Assembly: GCA_016874795.1 (NCBI GenBank)
Contig: VGTG01000001.1
Span: forward strand, 86,735 to 150,734
Source of the DNA: Deltaproteobacteria bacterium
GTDB lineage: Bacteria; Desulfobacterota; Binatia; UBA12015
Direction: 5' to 3'
Length of the DNA stretch: 64,000 nucleotides
Made by a program: the position numbers and the translations under genes. This document shows, piece after piece, positions 7,840 through 16,867 of this stretch (its first letter is position 1; every line of letters starts with the position of its first letter). The notes beneath the pieces were generated by a model, which was given only the letters and a program-made list of their open reading frames with translations, was not told the origin of the DNA and did not search any database.

Positions 7840-9405
7840 CTACCCGCGCGCGGCGGCACTTCGCGGCCGCGTGAGCTTGCCGCGCGCCGAACGCGGCAGG
7901 GCTGCAACGATCTCGAGGCGCAGCGCGCGCAGATGGCGGTCGAGGCGCGTTCGCACGTGCGCCGCGAGGCGGCGCGAAGCCGACACGGGATCCAGCCCCT
8001 CGTCGAGCACGACGTGCGCCGCGATCCCCGAGAGGCCGTCCGGAGACTCCTCCGGAAAGACGAGGCACTCGCGCACGCCCTCGACCTCGAGCAGCGAGCG
8101 CTCGATCTCGAGCGGGTGAACGAACTGGCCGCGCACCTTGAAGCGGTCGTCGACGCGGCCGAGGAAGCGGAAGCGGTCGTCGACGCGGCCGAGGAAGCGG
8201 AAGCGGCCGTCGGCCTCGACCGCGACTTCGTCGCCGGTCTCGCACCACTCGCCGTCGACCGGCTCGATCCGTTCGCTCTCGCCGTCGACGGACATCGCGA
8301 CCGCGCGGCTCTCGCCGCGCACGGCGAGCGCGCCCCGCGCGTGCGGTCGCGGCGCGACGACGCCGACGCGGACGTCGAAGCCCGGTACGACGCGTCCGAG
8401 CGAGCCCGGACGCGCTTCCTCGGCCGGAGCGGCGAGAAACGAGTTGAACATCTCCGTGCAGCCGAGGTTGTCGACGATCGGCTGGCCGAACGTGTCCCGC
8501 CAGCGGAGGAACACCGCCGGCGGCAGCGCTTCACCCGCGGACAGGACGATCCGCAGCGCGCGCAGTCCGTCGCGCCAGCGGTCGCGATCCGCGAGCCGCA
8601 CCATCGCCTCGAGCGACCACGGGCCGCTCACGAGCACGGTCGCCGCGTGCTGCTGCAGCGCACCGAGAACACTCGGCAGGAGCAGGTCGGACGGAAGGAT
8701 CGCCGCGCCGCGCGCGAGGAGCGGGAACAGGAAGGCGTTGCCGAGCGCGTAGACGAACGGGAGACCCGCCGTCGCGATCGTGCGATCGCCGCGGCCGAGA
8801 CGCACGATGCCCCGCCCGAACGCCTCGAACGCCGCGACCGGGCCGCGATGGCCGTGCACGACGGCGCGCGGCTCGCCCGTCGTCCCCGACGTGAACGTCC
8901 AGAAGGCCGGCTCGTCGGCTCGTACCGCAGGAAGCTCGAAGCGCTCGAGCGAGCCTTCGCCGCCCTTCGTCTCGATCCACGAGCGGATCCGGTTCTCGTC
9001 GACGAGCGGGATGCCGAGCGATCCGAGAAGACGTCTCTCGCCGAGCGCGCCCGCGACGCGAAAGCGGCGCGCGATCCGCTCGAGGCCGGCTGCCGAAAGC
9101 GGGTCGACGAGAAGCGGGATCGAGCGCGAGCCGAGTGCGGCGAGAAACGCGAGCGCCGCCGTCTGCTGATCGTACGCCGCGACGAGGAGCCGACTTCCCG
9201 GCGCGACCCGCGCGTCGATCTCTCTCGCGCCACGCGCGCTCGCGCGTGCCAGGTCGGCGTAGGTCCGCGTGCGCTCGCCGCCGAGAAGAGCGGGCGCGTC
9301 CGCGTCCTCTTCCAGAGCGGAGAGGACCGTCGCCCAGAGAAGGTGAGCGTGCGAGGACGGCGGCTTTCGCCGGCCCTGGGCGCGCGGGTGCGAGTCTCGG
9401 ATCAC
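7840..9405 (-). CDS. AMP-dependent ligase (benzoate/acyl-CoA ligase-like) with duplicated hinge motif
   Basis: A 521-aa ANL enzyme from a GTG start. ATP loop WTFTSGTTGEPRAV spans about 169-182, A5 is LGCTEMF (about 314-320), A7 is GEWCETGDEV (about 385-394), and the C-terminal Lys is in SARGKLTR. The A8 hinge is odd: RFRFLGRVDD occurs twice in exact tandem (401-410 and 411-420) before RFKVRG. The codons are identical (30-bp repeat), which points to a recent duplication. Because this loop swings between adenylation and thiolation states, activity may be altered. Convergent with the ThiH-like gene, it resembles benzoate-CoA ligases and may activate an aryl acid for the cluster (inference). Confidence 0.85.
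   Translation of the reverse strand: MIRDSHPRAQGRRKPPSSHAHLLWATVLSALEEDADAPALLGGERTRTYADLARASARGAREIDARVAPGSRLLVAAYDQQTAALAFLAALGSRSIPLLVDPLSAAGLERIARRFRVAGALGERRLLGSLGIPLVDENRIRSWIETKGGEGSLERFELPAVRADEPAFWTFTSGTTGEPRAVVHGHRGPVAAFEAFGRGIVRLGRGDRTIATAGLPFVYALGNAFLFPLLARGAAILPSDLLLPSVLGALQQHAATVLVSGPWSLEAMVRLADRDRWRDGLRALRIVLSAGEALPPAVFLRWRDTFGQPIVDNLGCTEMFNSFLAAPAEEARPGSLGRVVPGFDVRVGVVAPRPHARGALAVRGESRAVAMSVDGESERIEPVDGEWCETGDEVAVEADGRFRFLGRVDDRFRFLGRVDDRFKVRGQFVHPLEIERSLLEVEGVRECLVFPEESPDGLSGIAAHVVLDEGLDPVSASRRLAAHVRTRLDRHLRALRLEIVAALPRSARGKLTRPRSAAARG
8140..8206. repeat. Exact 30-bp tandem duplication inside ligase gene
   Basis: The unit aagcggtcgtcgacgcggcc followed by gaggaagcgg (8141-8170) is repeated without mismatch at 8171-8200 and partly again to 8206. 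The length is a multiple of three, so the reading frame is kept. Confidence 0.97.
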
Positions 9406-9454
9406 GTTCCCGACTCAGGTGAAGGAACGCAGGTCCGGGCGGCTCGGCTCAAGT

Positions 9455-11323
9455 CTACTCGTCGCTCGACGGCGGCGATGCCGCTCCGTTCGGAGCCGAG
9501 GCCCCCGCCTCCGACGTCCCACCCGGACCGCGGCGGCGCCGACGGCGTCCGCGCCGTGCGCGCTTCCCCTGCCTGGGCTGGTTCTGTCCATTGGGGCCGT
9601 TCGGACCCGGAGCGCCCGAGGACGCCTGCGCGGGCCGAGGGCCGCCGAACTTGTCCGGACGGCCGCGACCACGGCGGCGCTTCTTGCCGCGTCTCGGCGG
9701 AGCCGCGATCGCCTGGAAGAACGTCGCGGGCCTCTCGGGACGGCCACGGCAGATGTCGCACAGACCGCACACCTCGCCGTCGTCCTCGCCGAAGTAGCTG
9801 CGCAGATACATCGCGCGGCACTGCGTGTTCGCCGCGTAGTCCGCGATCGAATCGAGACGCCGCGAGTCCTGCGTGCGCAGGTTCTCGAACTGCCCTGCGA
9901 GGCTCGAGACGCGCTCCTCGACCTCGGCGGCGGGAATTTTCACCACGACGTTCTGGTCGTCGAACTCGATGATGCCGGCTTCCTCGATCGGCACGAGAAG
10001 CGCGTTCGTCGCGCGGTCGCCGAGCTCGGCGGAGAGCGCCAGCGCCGCCAGGTCGGGCGTACGGTTCTCCCCGGCCCACGCCGAGAGCGCCCGGCCGAGC
10101 CGGTAGAGCTGGTCCGGCCGCAGGCGGCTTCGCGAGAGGAGCGCTTCGTGCGTGGTGCGATCCTCCGGGTCGTGGAGGAGGATGCAGTTCGACTTCTGCC
10201 CGTCGCGGCCGCTTCGTCCCGCCTCCTGCACGTACTGCTCGAGCGAGGCCGGCGACTGCTGATGGACGACGTAGCGGATGTCCGGCTTGTCGATGCCGAG
10301 ACCGAACGCGCTCGTCGCGACCATCACGGTGCGGCGACCGGGCCGCATGAACAGCTCCTGCTGCGCGTTCCGCTCGGTGGAGGTCATCTTGCCGTGGTAG
10401 CGGTGCGACGGGATGCCGAGCTTCATCAGCATCGCGTAGACCGTGTCCACCTCGCGCGTCGTCGTGCAGTAGATGATCCCGGGCCGACGCAGACGCTGTG
10501 CGAGACGAGCCAGCGCGCGGAGACGGGCGGTGTTCGCGCAGTGCAGGACCTCGAAGGCGAGGTTCGAGCGGTGCGGCGAGCTCGCGACGACCTTCGGCTT
10601 CCGCATGCCGAGGAAGCGCACGATGTCGGCGCGGACCTTCTCGGTCGCGGTCGCCGTCAGCGCCATCAAGGGCGGCGCGCCGAAGGCCCGCAGGCGCTCT
10701 CCCAATCGCTGGTACGCGGGACGGAAATCGTAGCCCCACTCGGAGATGCAATGTGCTTCGTCGATCGCGGCGAGCGAGATGCCGGACTTCGAGATCACCT
10801 CGGCGAAGGGCTCCGAGCCGAGCGTCTCGGGCGTCGTCATGACGAGGAGCGAGCCGCCCTTCTTGATCCGCGCGAGCGCTTCGGTGCGCGCCTTCCCGCG
10901 GACGGTGCCGTCGAGCCGGACGCACGGGATCTCGTGCTTGATCAGCTTCTCATGCTGGTCGCGGAGCAGCGCCAGAAGCGGCGAGACGAGCACCACCGGC
11001 TTCGGCAGGATCATCGACGGCACCTGGTAGATCGCCGACTTTCCGAAGCCGGTCGGCAGCACCATGAGGACGTCTTCTTCGTCCAGAGCGGCCTGCACGC
11101 CGCTCTGCTGCTCCGGGTAGAGCTTCCGGATGCCGAGACGTCGTGCGGCGCGGTCGATGTCGTCCGCCGGCTCGCCGTCCGGAGCGGCCGCCGGCGAAGC
11201 GTCGCCGACACCGGCGCTCCCGCGCGTGCTGCGCTTCGAACCACGTCCCCGGCGGCGCCGCCGACCTTGACCGGTCGCGGCTGCGGGTTCCTCGATGGCC
11301 TGGCCTACAGGTCCAGCCGTCAT
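9455..11323 (-). CDS. recQ: RecQ-family ATP-dependent DNA helicase
   Basis: Encodes 622 aa from the ATG at 11323; the track start at 11704 adds 127 residues of unlikely Arg-rich leader. Walker A is TGFGKS (about 91-96), the DEAH box is IDEAHCISEWGYDFRP (about 187-202), and motif III is ALTATATEKV. Helicase domain 2 has SAFGLGIDKPDIR and EAGRSGRDG. The RecQ zinc site is CRAMYLRSY...CGLCDIC. The HRDC domain seems absent. Instead both ends carry basic, low-complexity extensions (GRRRRRGRG near residue 20; KKRRRGRGR and RRGRRRRRRG at the C-terminus). It unwinds 3'-5' in recombination/repair. It is divergent from the STT3-like gene. Confidence 0.92.
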   Translation of the reverse strand: MTAGPVGQAIEEPAAATGQGRRRRRGRGSKRSTRGSAGVGDASPAAAPDGEPADDIDRAARRLGIRKLYPEQQSGVQAALDEEDVLMVLPTGFGKSAIYQVPSMILPKPVVLVSPLLALLRDQHEKLIKHEIPCVRLDGTVRGKARTEALARIKKGGSLLVMTTPETLGSEPFAEVISKSGISLAAIDEAHCISEWGYDFRPAYQRLGERLRAFGAPPLMALTATATEKVRADIVRFLGMRKPKVVASSPHRSNLAFEVLHCANTARLRALARLAQRLRRPGIIYCTTTREVDTVYAMLMKLGIPSHRYHGKMTSTERNAQQELFMRPGRRTVMVATSAFGLGIDKPDIRYVVHQQSPASLEQYVQEAGRSGRDGQKSNCILLHDPEDRTTHEALLSRSRLRPDQLYRLGRALSAWAGENRTPDLAALALSAELGDRATNALLVPIEEAGIIEFDDQNVVVKIPAAEVEERVSSLAGQFENLRTQDSRRLDSIADYAANTQCRAMYLRSYFGEDDGEVCGLCDICRGRPERPATFFQAIAAPPRRGKKRRRGRGRPDKFGGPRPAQASSGAPGPNGPNGQNQPRQGKRARRGRRRRRRGPGGTSEAGASAPNGAASPPSSDE

Positions 11324-11633
11324 GCCCTCTCCCTGTGCAGAGCGGCCGCTGCCTGATCGCCCTGAACGGCCGCGAACACAATGTTCGGCAGCCAGGGATG
11401 GCGGCCCACCGCGGGAGTGCGGGCTCGGGCCGCGGGCGGAACGCCGCTCGCAGGAGGAGCGTAGCGCGGCGGGCGACGGCAAATCAAGAGGGAAGGGGTC
11501 GTTCTCTGCGACGCCCCGAGGTCGATCGAAAGGTCGGCGGCGGCCCTCCCGCGACCGTTCCGGAGGCCGAGGAGCCGGCCTCCAGACCCCCGCGCCGCGT
11601 GGGTTTGGCCCGTAAAATCTGCTTGAAGGTCGC
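11324..11633. other. Divergent intergenic region recQ / STT3-like gene (310 bp)
   Basis: No supported ORF is seen. The right half holds a perfect 8-bp stem GGAGGCCG-n6-CGGCCTCC (11562-11583) and an AT-rich TAAAAT (about 11613-11618) just before the ATG at 11634, which could be the -10 of the rightward gene. No convincing -35 was found. The leftward recQ promoter must lie between about 11330 and 11500 but was not resolved. Confidence 0.5.
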
Positions 11634-14039
11634 ATGCGGCGCCGCGCGCCCGCGATCCTGACGCTCGCCGCACTGTGCACGCTCGCGTTCCTGCTGCGGA
11701 CCACGAACGCGGCGTCGGTGCTCGTCGGCGACGCGGTCGTCTTCGCCGAGAACGACCCGTACTACCACATGCGGCGGGTCTTCCAGATCCTCGCCGCGTT
11801 CCCGAGCGTGCCATGGTTCGATCGGGGGATCGATCCGCCGCGCGGCGCGCCGGTCGTCTTCGCGCCGCTCTTCGACTTCGCGATCGCGGCGCTCGCGAAG
11901 CTCTTCGGACTCGGCGCCTCCGATCGCCTCGCGGTCGAAACACTCGCGGCGTTCGTTCCGCCCCTTCTCGGTGCGCTCACGTGCTTGCCCGTCTTCTGGC
12001 TCGCGCGGCAGACGACGTCGAGGACGGCCGCGTTCCTCGCTGCGACGCTGACGGCGCTCGTTCCCGCGCACATCTGGTACTCGCGCTTCGGCTTCGTCGA
12101 CCACCACGTCGCGGTGACGCTCCTCTGGGTGACGACGTGCGCCCTCGTGCTGCGAGCGCTCGGCGTCGGGCGAAGCGAAGCTCTCGGCGCCGAGGCTCCG
12201 GCGCGCTCGGCACTCTTCGCCGCACTCGCGACGCTCGCGCTCGCGGCGGGCCTGCTCGCTTGGAACGGCTTCCTGCTGCTCGCGGCGATCCTCGACGTCT
12301 CTCTCGTCGCCGCGTTCCTGACTGCGCCCCCCGAGGGACGACCACGCATCGCGCGGCTCGCTTCGGTTCTCCACCTCGGTGCGGCTCTCCTGATCCTCCC
12401 CGTCGTCGTCGACGCCGTCGCTTCCGGGTTGCCGGCGGTGAGCGTCGTGACGCTGTCGTACCTTCACGTCGTCCTCCTCGCGGCGTTCGCCCTCTTCGCC
12501 GCGACCGTCGCACGCGCGAGCGCCCACGGCGGCTCCCTGCGCCGGCTCGCGATCCCGGTCCTGGCGATCGCGGCGGCGGCTCTCGCGGCGCTTCTCCTCG
12601 AGTGGAATCGGGTCGCCGGAGCGCTGCGCTGGGTCCTCGCTTCGGACCCGTTCATGAGCGCGGTGCAGGAGTCGGTCTCGATCGTGCTCACCTCGGACGG
12701 GCGGCTCGATCTCGGCGAACCGGGAGTCTGGATGACACGGTTCTTCTTCGTCGTCCCCGTCCTCCTCGGGCTTCTCGCGGTGCAGCTCGCGCGCAACGGC
12801 TTTCGCGACGCCGGTCGCACCTTCGTCCTCGTCTGGGCGACCGCTCTCTTCGGGCTGGCGCTCCGGCAGCGGCGTTTCGGGGAGACGTTCGCCCCCGCGA
12901 TGGCCGTCCTCGTCGCGAACTTTCTCGTCGCCCTCACAAAGGGGATCGAGCGGAAGCTCGCGACGCGTGCGATCTCGGCGAGCGCCGCGCGGAGCGCCTC
13001 GATCGCCGTGGTCGCAGTCGTCGTCTTCTTCGCCGTGGCGCCGTACTACTCGGGCCTTCTCGCGGCGCCCGAGCGGTTGACCACGCTGCTGCGAGCACCG
13101 ATCGCCTCTCTGTCCGTTCCGGATCGCTTCTCCGCGGCGGATCGGGCGGAGCAGGAGGCATCGGAGGAGGCGCGCCTCGACCGGGCCCTGAGACGCTTCG
13201 GCGAGCTCGCGGCCGGTCCGGACGGCGCGCCCGTCATGAACCCGTGGCCGCTCGGCCACAAGCTCCTCTACGTCGCATCCGTTCCGGTCACCGCCACGCC
13301 GTTCGGCTCGTACGTCGGGGGCTCGGCGTTCGAGGACTCGACCGACTTCTACCTCGCGAGCGACGAGGCGCGCGCGCTCGAGATCCTCGACCGCCGCGGT
13401 TCCCGCTGGGTCGTCGTCGACAACGACCTCGGGACGATCGGCGCCGCCATCGTCGGACGCGGCGAGAACCCGCGCGACTACTACGGGAAGACCTCCGGCC
13501 CGGAGGGGACGACGTACCAGCTCCTCCCGCCGCTGATTCGGACTCTCTATCTGCGCTTGACCAAGCTCGGCGGCACGGAGGTGCGGATCGCCACCGCGGA
13601 CGGAGCCTCGGAGACGGTTCCCGCGCTCGACCATTTCCGTCTCGTCCTCGACTCGCCCGAAGACGACGCGCCGGGACACCCGAAGGCGTACGAGGTCGTC
13701 CGGGGTGCGCGGCTTCTCGTGCGGACGGAGCCCGGTGCCCCGGTGACGCTCCGCTACGCGTACACGAGCGGCGCGGGCCGTCCGCGCGTCCTTGAGAAGA
13801 CCGCCGTCGCCGACGCGGGAGGAGAAGCTCGAGCCGTCCTGCCGTACTCCTCGGAGCGGCCCGATCTCGGGCAGACGGCGGCCTGGACGGTGGAAAGTGC
13901 AGGGCGCTCCCGCGAGGTGGGAGTCGGGGAAACGGACGTCCGGGAAGGGCGTGAGCTCGTCGTGGTCCTCGATCGAGGAGGCCTCGCATCCGCCGCGGCG
14001 TTTGCACGCTCGTCGCGAGACGCGCGTTGCCGTTCATGA
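11634..14039 (+). CDS. STT3/AglB-like membrane oligosaccharyltransferase family protein
   Basis: An 801-aa polytopic membrane protein. After a first membrane segment comes ENDPYYHMRR (about 39-48), matching the first external loop Asp motif of STT3/AglB. YSRFGFVDHHVA (about 143-154) matches the second acidic/His motif. Many transmembrane helices follow, then a soluble C-terminal domain. Where STT3 enzymes have SWWDYGHWILY this protein reads NPWPLGHKLLY, followed by PVTATPFGSY (cf. PVVANNFGS). STT3 proteins transfer a lipid-linked glycan to protein Asn. The lost WWD, which reads the sequon Ser/Thr, suggests another acceptor or a different GT-C reaction. It probably acts at the periplasmic face with the nearby glycosyltransferases. 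Confidence 0.72.
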   Translation: MRRRAPAILTLAALCTLAFLLRTTNAASVLVGDAVVFAENDPYYHMRRVFQILAAFPSVPWFDRGIDPPRGAPVVFAPLFDFAIAALAKLFGLGASDRLAVETLAAFVPPLLGALTCLPVFWLARQTTSRTAAFLAATLTALVPAHIWYSRFGFVDHHVAVTLLWVTTCALVLRALGVGRSEALGAEAPARSALFAALATLALAAGLLAWNGFLLLAAILDVSLVAAFLTAPPEGRPRIARLASVLHLGAALLILPVVVDAVASGLPAVSVVTLSYLHVVLLAAFALFAATVARASAHGGSLRRLAIPVLAIAAAALAALLLEWNRVAGALRWVLASDPFMSAVQESVSIVLTSDGRLDLGEPGVWMTRFFFVVPVLLGLLAVQLARNGFRDAGRTFVLVWATALFGLALRQRRFGETFAPAMAVLVANFLVALTKGIERKLATRAISASAARSASIAVVAVVVFFAVAPYYSGLLAAPERLTTLLRAPIASLSVPDRFSAADRAEQEASEEARLDRALRRFGELAAGPDGAPVMNPWPLGHKLLYVASVPVTATPFGSYVGGSAFEDSTDFYLASDEARALEILDRRGSRWVVVDNDLGTIGAAIVGRGENPRDYYGKTSGPEGTTYQLLPPLIRTLYLRLTKLGGTEVRIATADGASETVPALDHFRLVLDSPEDDAPGHPKAYEVVRGARLLVRTEPGAPVTLRYAYTSGAGRPRVLEKTAVADAGGEARAVLPYSSERPDLGQTAAWTVESAGRSREVGVGETDVREGRELVVVLDRGGLASAAAFARSSRDARCRS

Positions 14040-14077
14040 AACCGAGGCGTTCTCCCGATACAATCCTGCGAACCGCC

Positions 14078-14824
14078 ATGCGCAGGATCCTGGTCTTCCA
14101 GCACGTCGCTCACGAGATCCTGGGGACGCTCAACCCGCTCCTCAAGATCGCGGGCTTCCGCATTCGATACGTCAACTTCGGACGCCATCCCGACGCGCAG
14201 CCGAGCCTCGACGGCTACCACGGCGTCGTCGCGCTCGGCGGTCCGATGAACGTCGACGACGCCGAGAACCATCCGCACCTGAAGACGGAGGTCGCCCTGC
14301 TCCGCGAAGCGCTCGATCGCGGCATGCCGATCCTCGGCATCTGCCTCGGTGCACAGCTCCTCGCGCGTGCTCTCGGCGCGCCGGTCGGACCCGCGATCCA
14401 GAAGGAGATCGGCTGGTACGACCTCTCGGTGTCGGAGCCCGGGCGCAGCGATCCGCTCCTCGCGGGCTTCGGCCGCACCGAGCGCATCTTCCAGTGGCAC
14501 GGCGACACGTTCGAGATCCCGGCGGGCGCGGTACACCTCGCCTCCTCCGACCTCTGTCCGAACCAGGCCTTCCGCTACGGAGAGAACGCGTACGGCTTCC
14601 AGTTCCACCTCGAGGTCGACGAGCCGCTGATCGACCGCTGGCTCAACGTGCCGATGCACCGCGCCGAGATCGAGGCGCTTTCCGGGCTCGTCGATCCCGA
14701 GGAGATCCGGCGCGAGACGCGCGCTCGCATCGTGCGCGCACGCCACCTCAGCGATCAGACGTTCGGCGAGTGGGTCCGCTTGTTCGGTCCGGAGAGACGC
14801 GGCCGCATCCTCGCGTCCCGGTAG
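14078..14824 (+). CDS. Class I glutamine amidotransferase (GuaA N-domain-like, stand-alone)
   Basis: Encodes 248 aa from the ATG at 14078 (MRRILVFQHV); the track start at 14027 adds 17 residues overlapping the previous gene. Catalytic triad: Cys89 in GICLGAQ, His177 and Glu179 in FQFHLEVDE. The oxyanion region is ALGGPMNVDD. Such stand-alone GATase1 proteins hydrolyse gamma-glutamyl amides or release ammonia for a partner. No synthetase partner is adjacent, so the substrate is unknown. The next gene, a response regulator, begins 8 nt downstream, so co-transcription is likely. Confidence 0.85.
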   Translation: MRRILVFQHVAHEILGTLNPLLKIAGFRIRYVNFGRHPDAQPSLDGYHGVVALGGPMNVDDAENHPHLKTEVALLREALDRGMPILGICLGAQLLARALGAPVGPAIQKEIGWYDLSVSEPGRSDPLLAGFGRTERIFQWHGDTFEIPAGAVHLASSDLCPNQAFRYGENAYGFQFHLEVDEPLIDRWLNVPMHRAEIEALSGLVDPEEIRRETRARIVRARHLSDQTFGEWVRLFGPERRGRILASR

Positions 14825-14832
14825 GCAGGACG

Positions 14833-15519
14833 TTGCGGATCCTCCTGATCGAAGACGATCGCGAAGCGGCCCGCTACCTGATCAAGGGCCTCGGGGAGAG
14901 CGGCTACGTCGTCGATCACGCCGAGGACGGCCCACGCGGTCTCCTCCTCGCGACGAGCGAATCGTACGACGCGCTCGTCGTCGACCGCATGCTTCCCGGC
15001 GTCGACGGCCTCTCGGTGATCGAGGCGCTCCGCAAGAACGGCAAGGCGATGCCCGTCCTGATCCTGAGCGCGAAGGGAAGCGTCGACGATCGCGTCAGCG
15101 GGCTTCGCGCCGGAGGCGACGACTATCTCGTCAAGCCGTTCGCGTTCGCCGAGCTGCTCGCGCGGCTCGAAGCGCTCATGCGCCGCACGCAGCCGGGAGC
15201 GGCGCCGCAGGTGCAGCTGCGCATCGGGGATCTCGAGATGGATCTCCTCTCGCGCACGGTGACGCGCGGGGGGCGCGGGATCGAGCTGAAGCCGCGCGAG
15301 TTCAAGATCCTCGAGGTGCTGCTGCGCCACGCCGGACACGTCGTCACGCGCACGATGCTGCTCGAGAGCGTGTGGGACTACCACTTCGATCCGCAGACGA
15401 ACGTCGTCGACGTACACATCAGCCGGCTTCGCCAGAAGATCGACGCCGGGTTCGACCGGCCTCTGCTTCATACCGTGCGCGGCGCGGGCTACCGCTTGGC
15501 CGAGAATGCGTCGCCGTAG
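14833..15519 (+). CDS. OmpR/PhoB-family response regulator
   Basis: Encodes 228 aa from a TTG at 14833, preceded by GGCAGGA at about 8 nt; the track ORF from 13792 is an open upstream frame. The receiver domain has acidic pocket EDD (7-9), phospho-acceptor Asp51 in VVDRMLPG, Thr/Ser switch in ILSAKG, and Lys in YLVKPF. The C-terminal winged helix has LKPREFKILEVLL and VDVHISRLRQKID. It is a DNA-binding regulator phosphorylated by the kinase that overlaps its 3' end by 14 nt. Sequence resemblance is to heavy-metal/envelope-type OmpR regulators, but the target is unknown. Confidence 0.93.
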   Translation: MRILLIEDDREAARYLIKGLGESGYVVDHAEDGPRGLLLATSESYDALVVDRMLPGVDGLSVIEALRKNGKAMPVLILSAKGSVDDRVSGLRAGGDDYLVKPFAFAELLARLEALMRRTQPGAAPQVQLRIGDLEMDLLSRTVTRGGRGIELKPREFKILEVLLRHAGHVVTRTMLLESVWDYHFDPQTNVVDVHISRLRQKIDAGFDRPLLHTVRGAGYRLAENASP

Positions 15520-16861
15520 CCTGATCTTCCGCTACACGCTGCTGCACGGGACGCTCTTCGTCCTGGTGTTGAGCGGCGCGCTCGCGTTCCTCTACGGGTC
15601 GACGCTCAGCGCGCACCAGGACGCGCTCGACGAGGAGATCGCGAACGACGCCCGGGACCTCCAGGGCCGGCTCGTCGGGCTCTCGGTGCGCGAGATGGCC
15701 GCGGTCGTCACGCGCACGACGTCGGAGTCGCACGGACGCGATACGGTCTACATGCTCGCGACCGAGACGCGGAAGTACGTCGCGGGGAACATCCGCGAGT
15801 GGCCGAACGGAGTGCTTTCCGAGGGAAGCGAGAAGCTGCTCGAGTTCCCGCTCCCCGATGCTCCCGCCGCGCGCGCCCGCGCCCGCGAGCTCACGCTGCC
15901 CGCCGGACAGAAGCTGCTCGTCGGCCGGAGCATGGAGGAGCGAGAGCGCTTCCGCACGTTGATCGGCCGGGCCTTCCTCGCGGCCCTGCTCACGACCTTC
16001 GGTCTCGCGATCGGCGGCGGCTACGTGATCAGCCGCCGCGTCGCGCGACGTCTCGACGAGATCAACCGCAACAGCGAGGCGATCCTGCGCGGCGAGCTCG
16101 GCCTCCGCATGCCGGTCCGCGGTAAGGGCGACGAGTTCGACGAGCTCGCCGGCAACCTGAATCGCATGCTCGACCGGATCTCCAACCTGATGGTCGCGAT
16201 GCGCGAGGTGACGGACGACATCGCACACGACCTTCGCGGACCGATCTCGCGCCTCCGGAGCCGGATCGAGGTGGCGCTCCTCGGCTCGCACGACGAGGCG
16301 ACGTACCGGGAGACGCTCGAGAAGACGATCCAGGACGCGGACGCGATCCTGAAGGTGTTCAACTCGCTCCTGACGATCGCGCACGCCGAGTCGGGCGAGC
16401 CCAGGGCGCGCTTCGCGCCGGTCGACCTCGCGCGCATCGCGGGGGACGCGGTCGAGATCTACGAGCCGGTCGCCGAGGAAGCCGGCGTCGCGCTCGAGCT
16501 CGAGGCGTCGAGCGAGCCCGTGACGATCGCGGGCGACCCGAGCCTCCTCGGACAGGCGATCGCGAACCTTCTCGACAATGCCGTCAAGTACGTGCCCCGT
16601 GGCGGACGCGTGACCGTTCGCGTCGCGGCGGCGGACGGACGGGCCCGCGTCTCCGTCGCGGACGACGGACCGGGGATCCCCGAAGCCTTCCGCGACAAGG
16701 CCTTCGACCGCTTCAGCCGGCTCGACGAAAGCCGCGGATCGCCCGGGAGCGGCCTCGGATTGAGCCTCGTCCGTGCCGTCGCGCGTCTGCACGAGGGCGA
16801 GGTCTCGCTCGGCGGCGCGAAGCCGGGCCTCGTCGTGACCCTGGAGCTGCCGAGCGGCTGA
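15506..16861 (+). CDS. Sensor histidine kinase (HAMP-HisKA-HATPase)
   Basis: A 451-aa kinase. Membrane helix 1 is at about 10-30, a short periplasmic sensor follows, helix 2 is at about 153-175, and a HAMP linker follows (ISRRVARRLDEI). Phospho-acceptor His241 is in DIAHDLRGPISRLRS. The N box is LLDNAVKYV, the G1 box DDGPGIPE, the F region FDRFSRLDES and the G2 box GSGLGLSLV. It autophosphorylates and signals to the response regulator whose 3' end overlaps its start. A hairpin right after the stop ends the unit. The stimulus is not readable from the sequence. Confidence 0.93.
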   Translation: MRRRSLIFRYTLLHGTLFVLVLSGALAFLYGSTLSAHQDALDEEIANDARDLQGRLVGLSVREMAAVVTRTTSESHGRDTVYMLATETRKYVAGNIREWPNGVLSEGSEKLLEFPLPDAPAARARARELTLPAGQKLLVGRSMEERERFRTLIGRAFLAALLTTFGLAIGGGYVISRRVARRLDEINRNSEAILRGELGLRMPVRGKGDEFDELAGNLNRMLDRISNLMVAMREVTDDIAHDLRGPISRLRSRIEVALLGSHDEATYRETLEKTIQDADAILKVFNSLLTIAHAESGEPRARFAPVDLARIAGDAVEIYEPVAEEAGVALELEASSEPVTIAGDPSLLGQAIANLLDNAVKYVPRGGRVTVRVAAADGRARVSVADDGPGIPEAFRDKAFDRFSRLDESRGSPGSGLGLSLVRAVARLHEGEVSLGGAKPGLVVTLELPSG

Positions 16862-16867
16862 TCGATC

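Noticed and set aside
14020-14078. TTGCCG/TACAAT as promoter for the amidotransferase operon
   Set aside because: The -10-like TACAAT is good but the nearest -35-like sequence is 26 nt away, too far for a standard promoter.
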